Assembly: GCA_015222405.1 (NCBI GenBank)
Contig: JADFVG010000031.1
Coordinates: 1 to 10,960 of the forward strand
Direction of reading: 5' to 3'
DNA length: 10,960 nucleotides
Source: Chloroflexota bacterium
GTDB taxonomy: Bacteria; Chloroflexota; Dehalococcoidia; E44-bin15
Shown: positions 1 to 5,530 of the stretch, one piece after another
Numbering within the stretch: position 1 is the stretch's first letter
Layout: each line of letters begins with the position of its first letter
Notes under the pieces: generated by a model
Told to the model about the DNA's origin: nothing
The model's input: only the letters and a program-made list of their open reading frames with translations
Database searches by the model: none
Made by a program: the position numbers and the translations under genes

Positions 1-215
1 ATTGACCTGTCCAGGAAGTACCACCAATGGTATGGCTCGGCGTTTTTCGTTATGCAAAAGAGGTAAAGGATCCTTCACAGCACGTCGGCTAGCCAACAAT
101 AGCTTGTTTTGTTCAGTAGTAACAAGAGTCCATTCTGCTCAATGCAACCACAATTAGAGGGGATTGCAACCCATGAGCATCCTCAGCATCTCCGGTGTCA
201 CTCGTCATCCGAGTC
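1..215. other. Left-edge stretch without a supportable gene
   Basis: No gene can be supported here. A minus-strand frame is open from 138 (just after a TGA at 139-141) to the window edge, 46 codons, and reads protein-like (for example LLLASRRAVKDPLPLLHNEK). It has no ATG and no ribosome site, so it could be a decayed fragment or the downstream part of something outside the window. A short plus-strand frame also enters from the left edge and stops at TAA 64-66. A 5-bp perfect hairpin (ACTCG, 5-nt loop, CGAGT; 200-214) lies just past the stop of the next gene but has no T-tract on the relevant strand. Confidence 0.4.
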
Positions 216-437
216 CTAGTCAGAATTGACGGCCTTAACGCCAGCCATTCCACTGAGTGCAGAGATGTCATCCTCCCAAAATAGATCTGCCCAGTAGTTT
301 GAGAACTCCCTTTCAGCGCCGCAGTATTTACACACACCTTTGCTGGTGAGACCTTTAGGGCTCTCGATTATCCAATGGTGAAAGCATTCCACCTCTGCCC
401 TGGGTTTTTCAGCTGTATTTTTTGCACTTCGTGCCAT
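216..437 (-). CDS. Small Cys/His zinc-ribbon-like protein, function unknown
   Basis: A 73-residue soluble protein with one potential metal site. Counting from the ATG at 435-437 there is Cys18-x-His20-His21, then an 18-residue turn-rich stretch, then Cys36-x-x-Cys39-Gly. This is the spacing of a zinc ribbon. The core CHH..ESPKGLTSKGVCKYCGAEREF resembles small proteins seen repeatedly in anaerobic Chloroflexota, but no function is known to me. The ATG is chosen because GGGGG (445-449) sits 7 nt before it; an in-frame GTG at 453-455 would add six residues. The gene stands alone, 162 nt after the ferredoxin gene, and has its own promoter (CAGACA, 17 nt, TAGAAT) topped by a Crp-type operator at 494-509. 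It is therefore probably switched on by the nearby Crp/Fnr protein. The C-terminal half is acidic and aromatic (YWADLFWEDD). Confidence 0.72.
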   Translation of the reverse strand: MARSAKNTAEKPRAEVECFHHWIIESPKGLTSKGVCKYCGAEREFSNYWADLFWEDDISALSGMAGVKAVNSD

Positions 438-466
438 GTCGCTACCCCCATCCACTAACCAAGATG

Positions 467-495
467 ATTCTAGGTCAGGGGATAGCCATTGTCTG
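467..495 (-). promoter_or_regulatory. Predicted promoter of the small zinc-ribbon gene
   Basis: On the minus strand, a -35-like CAGACA (490-495) is followed after 17 nt by a -10 TAGAAT (467-472). Transcription would start near 460, 23 nt before the ATG. The Crp-type operator at 494-509 overlaps the -35 region and is centred 41.5 bp upstream of this start, the class II activator position. Confidence 0.6.
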
Positions 496-509
496 CGACT
501 TTTGTCTCA
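494..509. promoter_or_regulatory. Crp/Fnr-type operator, copy 1
   Basis: TGCGACTTTTGTCTCA on the plus strand. The arms TGCGAC and GTCTCA are inverted repeats with one mismatch. Written as TGCGA-N6-TCTCA it fits the family pattern TGNGA-N6-TCNCA. An identical 16-mer stands at 855-870. Both lie upstream of minus-strand genes near the crp/fnr gene at 868-1542, and both show the same 21-nt gap to a -10 box. A partly overlapping inverted repeat TGTCT-N7-AGACA spans 503-519. Confidence 0.7.
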
Positions 510-534
510 AACTTAGACACGAGGGGAAAGCTTA

Positions 535-600
535 GGGGATGGGGCGATAATCAGCGGGACAGCAAATAGGGGCTTGAGTAGGGGGGATCAGGCAATAATC
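535..600. repeat. Imperfect 18-bp direct repeat
   Basis: GGGGATGGGGCGATAATC (535-552) and GGGGATCAGGCAATAATC (583-600) agree at 15 of 18 positions and start 48 bp apart. The second copy touches the stop codon of the ferredoxin gene. It may be the trace of a small duplication, or chance in a G-rich stretch. The 162-nt gap in which it lies has no obvious terminator hairpin. Confidence 0.35.
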
Positions 601-797
601 TAGCTCTCTCCAACGACTATCTCGTAAGGACACCTTATGGCTCCGGTGGGACATACTGCCTCGCACTGGGTGCAGTAGTCGCACTCAACCGTTTCCACTA
701 CGGTAGCGACATTGTCTATTAAAACTAACCCTTTACAGGAGCACACTGCCACACACAGGCCACAGCCGTTACACAGCTCTCGAATTATTTCCGGCAT
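600..797 (-). CDS. 2[4Fe-4S] ferredoxin
   Basis: A small cytoplasmic electron carrier. From the ATG at 795-797 it has 65 residues with two complete bacterial ferredoxin motifs: Cys9-x2-Cys12-x2-Cys15-x3-Cys19 and Cys39-x2-Cys42-x2-Cys45-x3-Cys49-Pro. In this arrangement the first three cysteines of each motif and the last of the other bind one [4Fe-4S] cluster. Cys21 is extra and not needed for either cluster. The start is ambiguous: ATG 797 has GAGGTGA (803-809) at good distance, while an in-frame GTG at 804-806 has GGAGG (816-820), giving 68 residues. The gene follows the Crp/Fnr regulator on the same strand and has its own Crp-type operator. A ferredoxin-like gene (frdX) is known to be co-regulated with hcp by HcpR, a Crp/Fnr member, in sulfate reducers. 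A similar role here is inference. Confidence 0.9.
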   Translation of the reverse strand: MPEIIRELCNGCGLCVAVCSCKGLVLIDNVATVVETVECDYCTQCEAVCPTGAIRCPYEIVVGES

Positions 798-827
798 CTG
801 GGTCACCTCAGCTTACCTCCATCTATA

Positions 828-833
828 ATCTTA
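828..833 (-). promoter_or_regulatory. Predicted -10 of the ferredoxin promoter
   Basis: TAAGAT (4 of 6 to TATAAT) on the minus strand lies 21 nt beyond the Crp-type operator, the same gap as at the other copy. The expected start is near 821, just before the GGAGG at 816-820. The -35 hexamer at 17-nt spacing (CAATCC) is very poor, as expected for an activator-dependent class II promoter. Confidence 0.5.
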
Positions 834-854
834 AAGCATCAATCCACCAAGGAT

Positions 855-870
855 TGCGACTTTTGTCTCA
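855..870. promoter_or_regulatory. Crp/Fnr-type operator, copy 2
   Basis: The same TGCGACTTTTGTCTCA as at 494-509. It overlaps the stop codon of the Crp/Fnr gene (868-870) and sits upstream of the ferredoxin gene. Its centre is 41.5 bp from the start predicted from TAAGAT at 828-833. Confidence 0.7.
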
Positions 871-1542
871 TAACAGTTCTCCTGCGGTTTCCCTCAGAGC
901 TTCCTTATCTGTTAGCACGATGCGGTGACGATCTACCCTGATCGCCCCCTTCTCCTCCAGGACTCTGATGGATCTGCCTACCATCTCCCTGGCAGTACCG
1001 ACCATGGCTGCCATTTCCTGTTGGGTGAGGCGTGGCCTCTCTGTCTCTGTCCTGTTCTCGGCATACTCCAAGAGCAGCTTAGCTACCCTTCCGATGACAT
1101 TCCTGAAGGAAAGGTCCTCCACCAGGGAAGCCAAGTGGCGTACCCTTTCCGCCAGCACTTTTGCCACGTTGGCTGCCACCCGGGGATGATGGTTAAGGAT
1201 GATTCCAATATCAGTTTTGCTTATCCCATAGAGGACGACAGGCCCTATGGCGGTGGCACTGGCCACGTTTGGCCCACCATCGAAAACAGGGACATCGTTA
1301 AAAGATTCGCCGGGGCGAATGATGCGCAGGATCTGCTCCTTGCCCTCGGCGGAGGTCTTGAACTCCTTTACTGCTCCCGATACCACGAAATACAACACCT
1401 CGCCGGGCTCACCCTCATCGAGGATGAACTCATCTCTCTGGGCAGTCCTCTCGAACACCAACTGCCTGATGGCTTCGAGTTCGGCGATATCTAGGCCAGA
1501 GAAGTAAGGGATGGACTTTAGGAACTCTATATCAACGCTCAT
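868..1542 (-). CDS. Crp/Fnr-family transcription regulator without cysteines
   Basis: A 224-residue DNA-binding regulator. Residues 8-125 form a cyclic-nucleotide-binding-type beta-roll (FILDEGEPGEVLYFVVSGAV, then RPGESFNDV). Residues 126-158 form the dimer helix, and 150-215 a Crp-type winged helix. The recognition helix T183-AREMVGR190 has Arg185-Glu186-x3-Arg190, the three base-contacting positions of E. coli Crp. This predicts binding to TGNGA-N6-TCNCA, and such operators occur twice downstream. The cAMP-binding Glu and Arg-Ser of Crp are not conserved (PGESFND, GGPNVASA), so cAMP is unlikely. There is no cysteine at all, so it cannot be an Fe-S Fnr. A haem- or NO-sensing Dnr/HcpR-like role is possible. 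The start ATG (1540-1542) has AGGG 5 nt upstream. The gene follows the zinc-ribbon gene by 49 nt and probably shares its transcript. Confidence 0.9.
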   Translation of the reverse strand: MSVDIEFLKSIPYFSGLDIAELEAIRQLVFERTAQRDEFILDEGEPGEVLYFVVSGAVKEFKTSAEGKEQILRIIRPGESFNDVPVFDGGPNVASATAIGPVVLYGISKTDIGIILNHHPRVAANVAKVLAERVRHLASLVEDLSFRNVIGRVAKLLLEYAENRTETERPRLTQQEMAAMVGTAREMVGRSIRVLEEKGAIRVDRHRIVLTDKEALRETAGELL

Positions 1543-1591
1543 TCAAGCCCTATGTGAGGAGCCTGCCTTCGGTCAAGTGATCGCTTAAGAA

Positions 1592-1747
1592 CTAGGCCTC
1601 CTCGAGAATTATATCAGCTTCATTGCCGCATACCTTGCACACCAAGGTTCCCATCTTAGGTTGCCCCACTTCCTGCTCCTTAATCACCAATTCAGCTTCG
1701 CAACCGCACTTCTCACAAGTATAGGTCTTCTTCTCTTCTCCTGCCAT
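1592..1747 (-). CDS. Small two-CxxC zinc-ribbon / rubredoxin-knuckle protein
   Basis: A 51-residue protein with Cys11-x2-Cys14-Gly-Cys16 near the N-terminus and Cys37-x2-Cys40-Gly near the C-terminus (TYTCEKCGCEAELVI ... LVCKVCGNEADIIL). Four cysteines in two knuckles 22 residues apart suit one tetrahedral Zn or Fe atom, as in zinc ribbons or rubredoxin-like redox proteins. The rubredoxin spacing and aromatic core are missing, so zinc is more likely. The ATG at 1745-1747 is chosen because AGAGGAGG lies 7 nt upstream. An in-frame GTG at 1790-1792 has a second ribosome-site-like AGGAGGTGA about 12 nt upstream and would add 15 residues. It lies between the winged-helix gene (184-nt gap) and the Crp/Fnr gene (49 nt). 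The function is not recognised; its place among oxygen-defence genes suggests a redox or metal-related accessory. Confidence 0.72.
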   Translation of the reverse strand: MAGEEKKTYTCEKCGCEAELVIKEQEVGQPKMGTLVCKVCGNEADIILEEA

Positions 1748-1931
1748 TTCCCTTCCTCCTCTTTCCAATGATGACAGCTGGTGCATTTCCACAAGGCGCT
1801 CTCACCTCCTCTTAGGTCTATCTCTCACGTTAACCCGCCAGTGTTGGGCACTAATCCACCCCTTCTAGCACTTGTGTGCCTTGCTTCTTCACCCTGCTGC
1901 CCCGGTCTCCGCTTACGCCATGCCTGAGTAG
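1748..1931. other. 184-nt gap between the PerR-led unit and the Crp/Fnr block
   Basis: No gene is supported. On the minus strand it holds only weak 4-5 bp hairpins (AGTG, CCCAA, CACT; GCAC, ACAA, GTGC) without T-tracts, and a strong AGGAGGTGA near 1803-1811 with no convincing gene at ideal distance. It is the longest gap in the series and the natural place for a transcript boundary, but no clear terminator or promoter can be read. Confidence 0.4.
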
Positions 1932-2153
1932 TTAGCCTATAAGCTCATTTCCCTTGGGCGAAAGCTCGTAGCCCTCGCCCTTCTCGATTACCAGTTCTGC
2001 CCCCGCCAGCTCTCGGAGACCGCTTCTCACCCGGAAAAGGGGAAGGCCGGTGTCCTGGGCAATATCTTCCGCCGAGCTCAGCCCCGACTTCAATGCGCGG
2101 AGAAGCTTGGTGCCTGATTCGGTGGGCTTGCCATCCGGGCTAATACAGGCCAT
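1932..2153 (-). CDS. Small winged-helix DNA-binding protein
   Basis: A 73-residue protein that is almost entirely one winged helix-turn-helix. Residues 14-23 form helix 1 (GTKLLRALKS). SSAEDIAQDTGLPLFRVRSG (26-45) gives the helix-turn-helix, and LRELAGAELVIEKGEGYELS (46-65) gives the end of the recognition helix and the wing hairpin. It has the MarR/ArsR-like fold of a minimal repressor without a sensor domain and without cysteines, so any effector would have to act through a partner. The ATG (2151-2153) is backed by GGGGAGG 7 nt upstream. It starts 15 nt after the peroxiredoxin stop, so it is probably the last gene of the PerR-led unit and may be an auto- or feedback regulator. Its target cannot be named from the sequence. 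Confidence 0.82.
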   Translation of the reverse strand: MACISPDGKPTESGTKLLRALKSGLSSAEDIAQDTGLPLFRVRSGLRELAGAELVIEKGEGYELSPKGNELIG

Positions 2154-2168
2154 AATGTTTCCTCCCCA

Positions 2169-2807
2169 TCACAGCTTTTTCTTACACAGATACCAGTCAG
2201 CGCATTCGTAGCCCTGCTTAAGCCTCTCCTCGGCACTCTCGGTTGTGAGGGGAGGGGGCACGATCGCCATATCGCCTGGCCTCCAGTTCGCCGGAGTGGC
2301 TAACTTGTGCTCATCTGTAGTCTGCAATGCATTTATCAGCCTCAAGATCTCATCCATGTTCCTTCCCGTGGTCAGGGGGTAATATAGCATCGCCCTTACG
2401 ATCTTGTTGGGGTCGATGATGAAGACACACCTGACCGTCTCCGTCTTGCTCTGGCCGGGATGCACCATGCCGTAGAGCTGCGACACCTCCTTATTGAGGT
2501 CGGCGATGATGGGGAAGGGGATCTTCACCCCCAGCTTCTCCTCTATGTTGCGCACCCAGGCAATGTGGGAGGTAATGCTATCCACGCTGATGCCCAATAG
2601 CTCCACGCCCCGCTTCTGCAACTCAGGGTAGATCTGGGCAAAGGCCACGAACTCTGTGGTGCACACCGGCGTGAAGTCAGCGGGGTGAGAGAAGAGGATC
2701 AGCCAGCTTCCCTTGTAATCGTCCAGCTTGATGGTGCCGTGAGTCGTCGGTGCTTCAAAGTCCGGCGCCGACTCACCTAGTCTGGGGAGTCTAATTACCT
2801 CTTCCAT
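2169..2807 (-). CDS. Peroxiredoxin, Prx6-type with C-terminal cysteine pair
   Basis: A 212-residue thiol peroxidase that reduces H2O2 and organic peroxides in the cytoplasm. The active site HPADFTPVCTTEF has the peroxidatic Cys49 in the P-x3-T-x2-C context, with the conserved Arg of the Prx fold in TVRCVF. The length and the domain after residue 165 (ANWRPGDMAIVPPP) mark the AhpC-TSA/1-cysPrx-C group. The tail carries Cys202-x5-Cys208, the spacing of the resolving pair in archaeal Prx6-type enzymes such as Aeropyrum ApTPx, so it should act as a 2-Cys enzyme needing an external thiol donor. The glutaredoxin-like protein of the same unit is a candidate donor. The ATG (2805-2807) has a near-perfect AAAGGAGG. 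Its start overlaps the end of the ferritin-like remnant by 13 nt. Confidence 0.95.
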   Translation of the reverse strand: MEEVIRLPRLGESAPDFEAPTTHGTIKLDDYKGSWLILFSHPADFTPVCTTEFVAFAQIYPELQKRGVELLGISVDSITSHIAWVRNIEEKLGVKIPFPIIADLNKEVSQLYGMVHPGQSKTETVRCVFIIDPNKIVRAMLYYPLTTGRNMDEILRLINALQTTDEHKLATPANWRPGDMAIVPPPLTTESAEERLKQGYECADWYLCKKKL

Positions 2808-2944
2808 TTTACAACCTCCTTTAATTCTTTATTACCTTTCCCTTCCTCTTCCTTCAGTAGGTCGCTGAATACCTCAGCATGGTATACTTCGTGATCCCTT
2901 ATCCTGATGAGAATTTCCCTTAAACTTCCAGACAGTTTTCCCAT
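2795..2944 (-). pseudogene. C-terminal remnant of a ferritin-like / rubrerythrin-type protein
   Basis: A 49-codon frame lies between superoxide reductase and peroxiredoxin. It begins at an ATG inside the last codons of the superoxide reductase gene (2942-2944) and stops at TAA 2795-2797 inside the start of the peroxiredoxin gene. The peptide contains LREILIRIRDHEVYHAEVF, an amphipathic helix with Glu19-x2-His22. This is the iron-ligand pattern of the last helix of ferritin-like diiron proteins. It is followed by SDLLKEEE and a lysine-rich tail. It has no ribosome-binding site and no room for the other three helices. I read it as what is left of a rubrerythrin-like gene after an internal deletion. 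A short translated peptide is possible but less likely. The assignment rests on the helix motif only. Confidence 0.55.
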
Positions 2945-3267
2945 ACACCATGTATGTTGCAGTAGGCAAGGGCGCAGAAAGCCTTGAATTCTGTCACCGG
3001 CACCTGAAACCTGACATTGGGATTGGTGTAGGCTGGGGCAAAGGCAGACCGACCTAAGTCAATAACCTGACCATCCTTTTTCACACCGAAGAGCTCTATC
3101 CAAGCAATGTGGTGTTCGATGGTATTAGGATGGGGGGTCTCCTTGCCCACTACAACGTGGACAATGTCAGCTCCGCCTTCCCCTTTACCCTTACCGATCT
3201 CAATAACCGGGACATGCTTCTCCTTCCCCTCGGCCTCTTGGCTTTTTAGAATGTCTCCAAATTTCAT
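2920..3267 (-). CDS. dfx: Superoxide reductase (neelaredoxin-type desulfoferrodoxin)
   Basis: A 115-residue mononuclear-iron enzyme that reduces superoxide to H2O2 without making O2, taking its electron from rubredoxin. The active-site ligands are all present: His18 in E-K-H, His46 and His52 in HPNTIEHHIAWI, and Cys103 and His106 in AYCNIHGVW. Glu16-Lys17, which guide superoxide to the iron, are also conserved. The N-terminal desulforedoxin domain of two-iron enzymes is absent, so this is the one-iron form; the length is normal for that class. The ATG at 3265-3267 is chosen over upstream in-frame starts because AAAGGAGG precedes it by 5 nt and the upstream extension has no family counterpart. 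The gene follows fprA by 25 nt. The rubredoxin domain of Hrb is the obvious electron donor, and the peroxiredoxin downstream would remove the H2O2 produced. Confidence 0.96.
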   Translation of the reverse strand: MKFGDILKSQEAEGKEKHVPVIEIGKGKGEGGADIVHVVVGKETPHPNTIEHHIAWIELFGVKKDGQVIDLGRSAFAPAYTNPNVRFQVPVTEFKAFCALAYCNIHGVWENCLEV

Positions 3268-3292
3268 TTTTTCCTCCTTTCGTAAAACACTA

Positions 3293-4477
3293 TCAAGTGA
3301 AGCTATGCTCTCTGTGTTTTTCGGCAATGGTTTCAGCCAGATCATCTAGAACCTTGAAGTCTGTTTCTCTGGGAAATCCCTTACACAGCACCGGCTCCAG
3401 TATTTCTACCTTCAGGTTAGGAATCATCGCAGCTAGTTGTTCAACAGCTCTGCCTCCCCAGCCGTAGGAGCCAATAATAGAGACAAATTTCAGCTTGGGT
3501 CTCAGGGCATTTGCCAGAAAGACCGCATTGACAACATTTGGGTGCGGACCAGCCAGAACAGTAGGTGTCCCAATAACAACTGTGGCTGCATCTACCAATG
3601 CCATTGCCAGCTTCCCGATGTCAGTTGCGGTGAGGTCGAATTGTTTCACCGTCACGCCTCTTTGGGCTAAAGCTTCGACAAAGTATTCGACCATCTTATA
3701 GGTGCTGCCATGCATCGAGATATAGGGTAACAGCACAATGTTTTTAGGCTCATCGAAGACCCAGCTATGATAAGCTTTCAGGATGAAATCCGGTTTGTCA
3801 TACATGGGGCCGTGGCTGGGAGCGATGATGTCAATTGCATAGTCCTTTATTTTCTCCAGGTTCTTCTGGATGGTGGTTCGGAAGGGCATCATGATTTCGG
3901 CATAATACCTCTTGGCTGCCTCATAGACCTGCCCTTCATCAGTTACATACAAGTCGGTTGTGGCCAGGTGGGAACCAAAAAGGTCACAAGGAAACAATAT
4001 CTTATCTTCTCTCAAATAGGTAAGCATTGTCTCTGGCCAGTGAACCCACGGAGCATGGATGAATTCCAGGGTTTTACCTCCGAGCAAAATGGTCTCTTTA
4101 TCGCCGACGGCTATAAACCTCTCCTCTGGAATCATGAGCAGGTCTATGAGCATATCTTTACATCTGGGCGTGACAACCACCTTTGCCCCGGGGTATTTTT
4201 CAAGGACCAGGGGGATAGCGCCGGTATGATCCTGCTCAGCGTGATTGGCAACCACATAATCTATATTTTCAACTCCGAGTTCACCCAGGTGATTTAGCAG
4301 CACCTCCTGCATAGTAGGGTCTACGGTATCAATAAGAGCTGTCTTTTCACTACCCTTAAGTAAATATGAGTTATAACTCGTGCCATCAGGAAGCGGGATG
4401 AGGGCGTCAAATAACCGCCTGTCCCAGTCGATAGCTCCTACCCAGTAGACTCCGGGTCTTATTTCTCTTGGCTTCAT
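3293..4477 (-). CDS. fprA: Flavodiiron protein FprA (O2/NO reductase)
   Basis: A 394-residue cytoplasmic enzyme that reduces O2 to water or NO to N2O. Residues 1-245 form the metallo-beta-lactamase-like domain with a full diiron site: His79-x-Glu81-x-Asp83-His84, His146, Asp165 and His222. The flavodoxin domain begins near 247. The FMN phosphate loop is SMHGSTYKM (254-262), followed by the loops GTPTVLAGPHP and GSYGWGG. The length is normal for class A flavodiiron proteins, which lack a fused rubredoxin. That domain is supplied by the previous gene, Hrb, whose stop TAA is separated from this ATG by one base (TAAGATG). The two should be translated in a coupled way, as in the known hrb-fprA pairs of acetogens. 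The ATG at 4475-4477 is chosen because the protein then begins at the usual MKPREIRPGVYWVG; upstream starts would overlap hrb. Confidence 0.97.
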   Translation of the reverse strand: MKPREIRPGVYWVGAIDWDRRLFDALIPLPDGTSYNSYLLKGSEKTALIDTVDPTMQEVLLNHLGELGVENIDYVVANHAEQDHTGAIPLVLEKYPGAKVVVTPRCKDMLIDLLMIPEERFIAVGDKETILLGGKTLEFIHAPWVHWPETMLTYLREDKILFPCDLFGSHLATTDLYVTDEGQVYEAAKRYYAEIMMPFRTTIQKNLEKIKDYAIDIIAPSHGPMYDKPDFILKAYHSWVFDEPKNIVLLPYISMHGSTYKMVEYFVEALAQRGVTVKQFDLTATDIGKLAMALVDAATVVIGTPTVLAGPHPNVVNAVFLANALRPKLKFVSIIGSYGWGGRAVEQLAAMIPNLKVEILEPVLCKGFPRETDFKVLDDLAETIAEKHREHSFT

Positions 4478-4478
4478 C

Positions 4479-5165
4479 TTACTCCATCCTTTCAAAATCA
4501 CTTTTGGCCGCCCCACAGACAGGACATACCCAGTCATCGGGTATCTCTTCAAAAGGCGTACCCGGTTTTATGCCACCATCAGAGTCTCCCAGTTCCGGGT
4601 CATAGACCCAGCCACAAACAGTACACCTGTATTTTGCCATTTTGGGCACTGCCTCCTTTTTCTCCTCAACATAGCTGGGAGCTGTCTTGGGAGTGGTGCC
4701 TCGTTTGACCTGGTGATAATAGGCATAGGTCATAGGCTCGCCGTCTTTGAGAACATCCGCCCCTGCTAGCTCGCCAATAAAAATAGTATGGGTTCCCACA
4801 TCTACTTGTTGAATTACCTTAGCTTCCAGATAAGCCAGGGCATTGTCAGTAACCACCGGAGCCTGGGTCACACCCGCTTTATAATTAATGCCCTCAAGCT
4901 TATCCATGTCTCGGCCTGACTTGAAGCCGAAGTGACCGATGAAAGAGAGGGGTGTATCCTGAGAGAGGACTGAGACCGCCAGCACCTTGCTTTCCTTTAT
5001 AAACTCGTGGGTCAGATTGCTCTTGTTGATGCTTACGGCGATAGTTGGCGGCTCAGAGGTGACCTGAAACACAGTGTTGGCGATTTGCCCATTGAGCCTG
5101 TCTCCATTTCTTGAGCTTACTATATACAGACCGTAACCTAGCTTATATAGAGCCTTTAGATTCAT
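4479..5165 (-). CDS. hrb: High-molecular-weight rubredoxin: flavin reductase fused to rubredoxin
   Basis: A 228-residue two-domain redox protein. Residues 1-158 form an FMN-binding split-barrel flavin reductase domain (MNLKALYKLGYGLYIVSS, GQIANTVFQVTSEPPTIAVS). A linker (159-176) rich in Lys, Glu and Pro follows. Residues 177-228 are a complete rubredoxin with Cys181-x2-Cys184-GWVYDP and Cys214-PVC217-GA. In the known homologue (Hrb of Moorella) the flavin domain takes electrons from reduced pyridine nucleotide and the rubredoxin passes them to FprA. The same rubredoxin could feed superoxide reductase two genes on. The ATG at 5163-5165 has GGAGG 6 nt upstream; a longer start at 5207 has no support. 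It follows the glutaredoxin-like gene by 67 nt. Whether the hydrogenase can also load this protein is open. Confidence 0.95.
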   Translation of the reverse strand: MNLKALYKLGYGLYIVSSRNGDRLNGQIANTVFQVTSEPPTIAVSINKSNLTHEFIKESKVLAVSVLSQDTPLSFIGHFGFKSGRDMDKLEGINYKAGVTQAPVVTDNALAYLEAKVIQQVDVGTHTIFIGELAGADVLKDGEPMTYAYYHQVKRGTTPKTAPSYVEEKKEAVPKMAKYRCTVCGWVYDPELGDSDGGIKPGTPFEEIPDDWVCPVCGAAKSDFERME

Positions 5166-5232
5166 TTCTCTCCTCCTGTCTTCTTTAAGCTCGTAGAGGA
5201 TCGGCAATCGTTACATAGCCTCGTCCCCCTAC

Positions 5233-5472
5233 TCAGAGCCCTCGCTTCTGCGTCAGCCAGCCTTCGTCATAGCCAATGGCAAAATCGCCGTCGATTTCGA
5301 TTACCGGGACCGCCATCTGACCTGCTTTGCTTATCATTTCCTCACGAGCAGTCCTATCGGCGGCGACATCGAAGTCCTGATAGGTGATGCCATTATCCTC
5401 GAGGAGCTTCTTTGTCTTCTTGCACCACGGGCAGTAGGGCGTGGAATAGATCTTGACCTCCTTCATGCTCAT
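5233..5472 (-). CDS. Glutaredoxin-like protein (CPWC)
   Basis: A 79-residue thioredoxin-fold protein. VKIYSTPYCPWCKKTKKLL gives the first strand and the redox motif Cys14-Pro-Trp-Cys17. The cis-proline loop is MAVPVIEID (53-61), and the tail IGYDEGWLTQK is typical of the NrdH/YruB-like glutaredoxins of anaerobes. It would carry electrons from thioredoxin reductase or a low-molecular thiol to protein disulfides. In this setting the oxidised peroxiredoxin downstream is a plausible client, by inference. The ATG at 5470-5472 has AAGGTGA directly upstream; a second in-frame ATG (5464-5466) would lose two residues. It lies 58 nt after the hydrogenase large-subunit gene and 67 nt before hrb, inside the same run of genes. 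Confidence 0.93.
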   Translation of the reverse strand: MSMKEVKIYSTPYCPWCKKTKKLLEDNGITYQDFDVAADRTAREEMISKAGQMAVPVIEIDGDFAIGYDEGWLTQKRGL

Positions 5473-5530
5473 CCTTCACCTTCTGACTTTCGTGTTGGAA
5501 ACCAAATTATAGGTCGCCTTGTCGGCGGAG

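Noticed and set aside
200..214. Terminator after the small zinc-ribbon gene
   Set aside because: Five-bp stem, five-base loop, no T-tract on the minus strand.
1684..1794. Out-of-frame 36-codon frame from TTG with CTSCHH
   Set aside because: It overlaps the zinc-ribbon gene in another frame, uses a TTG start and has no further metal motif; the CxxC-HH is likely chance.
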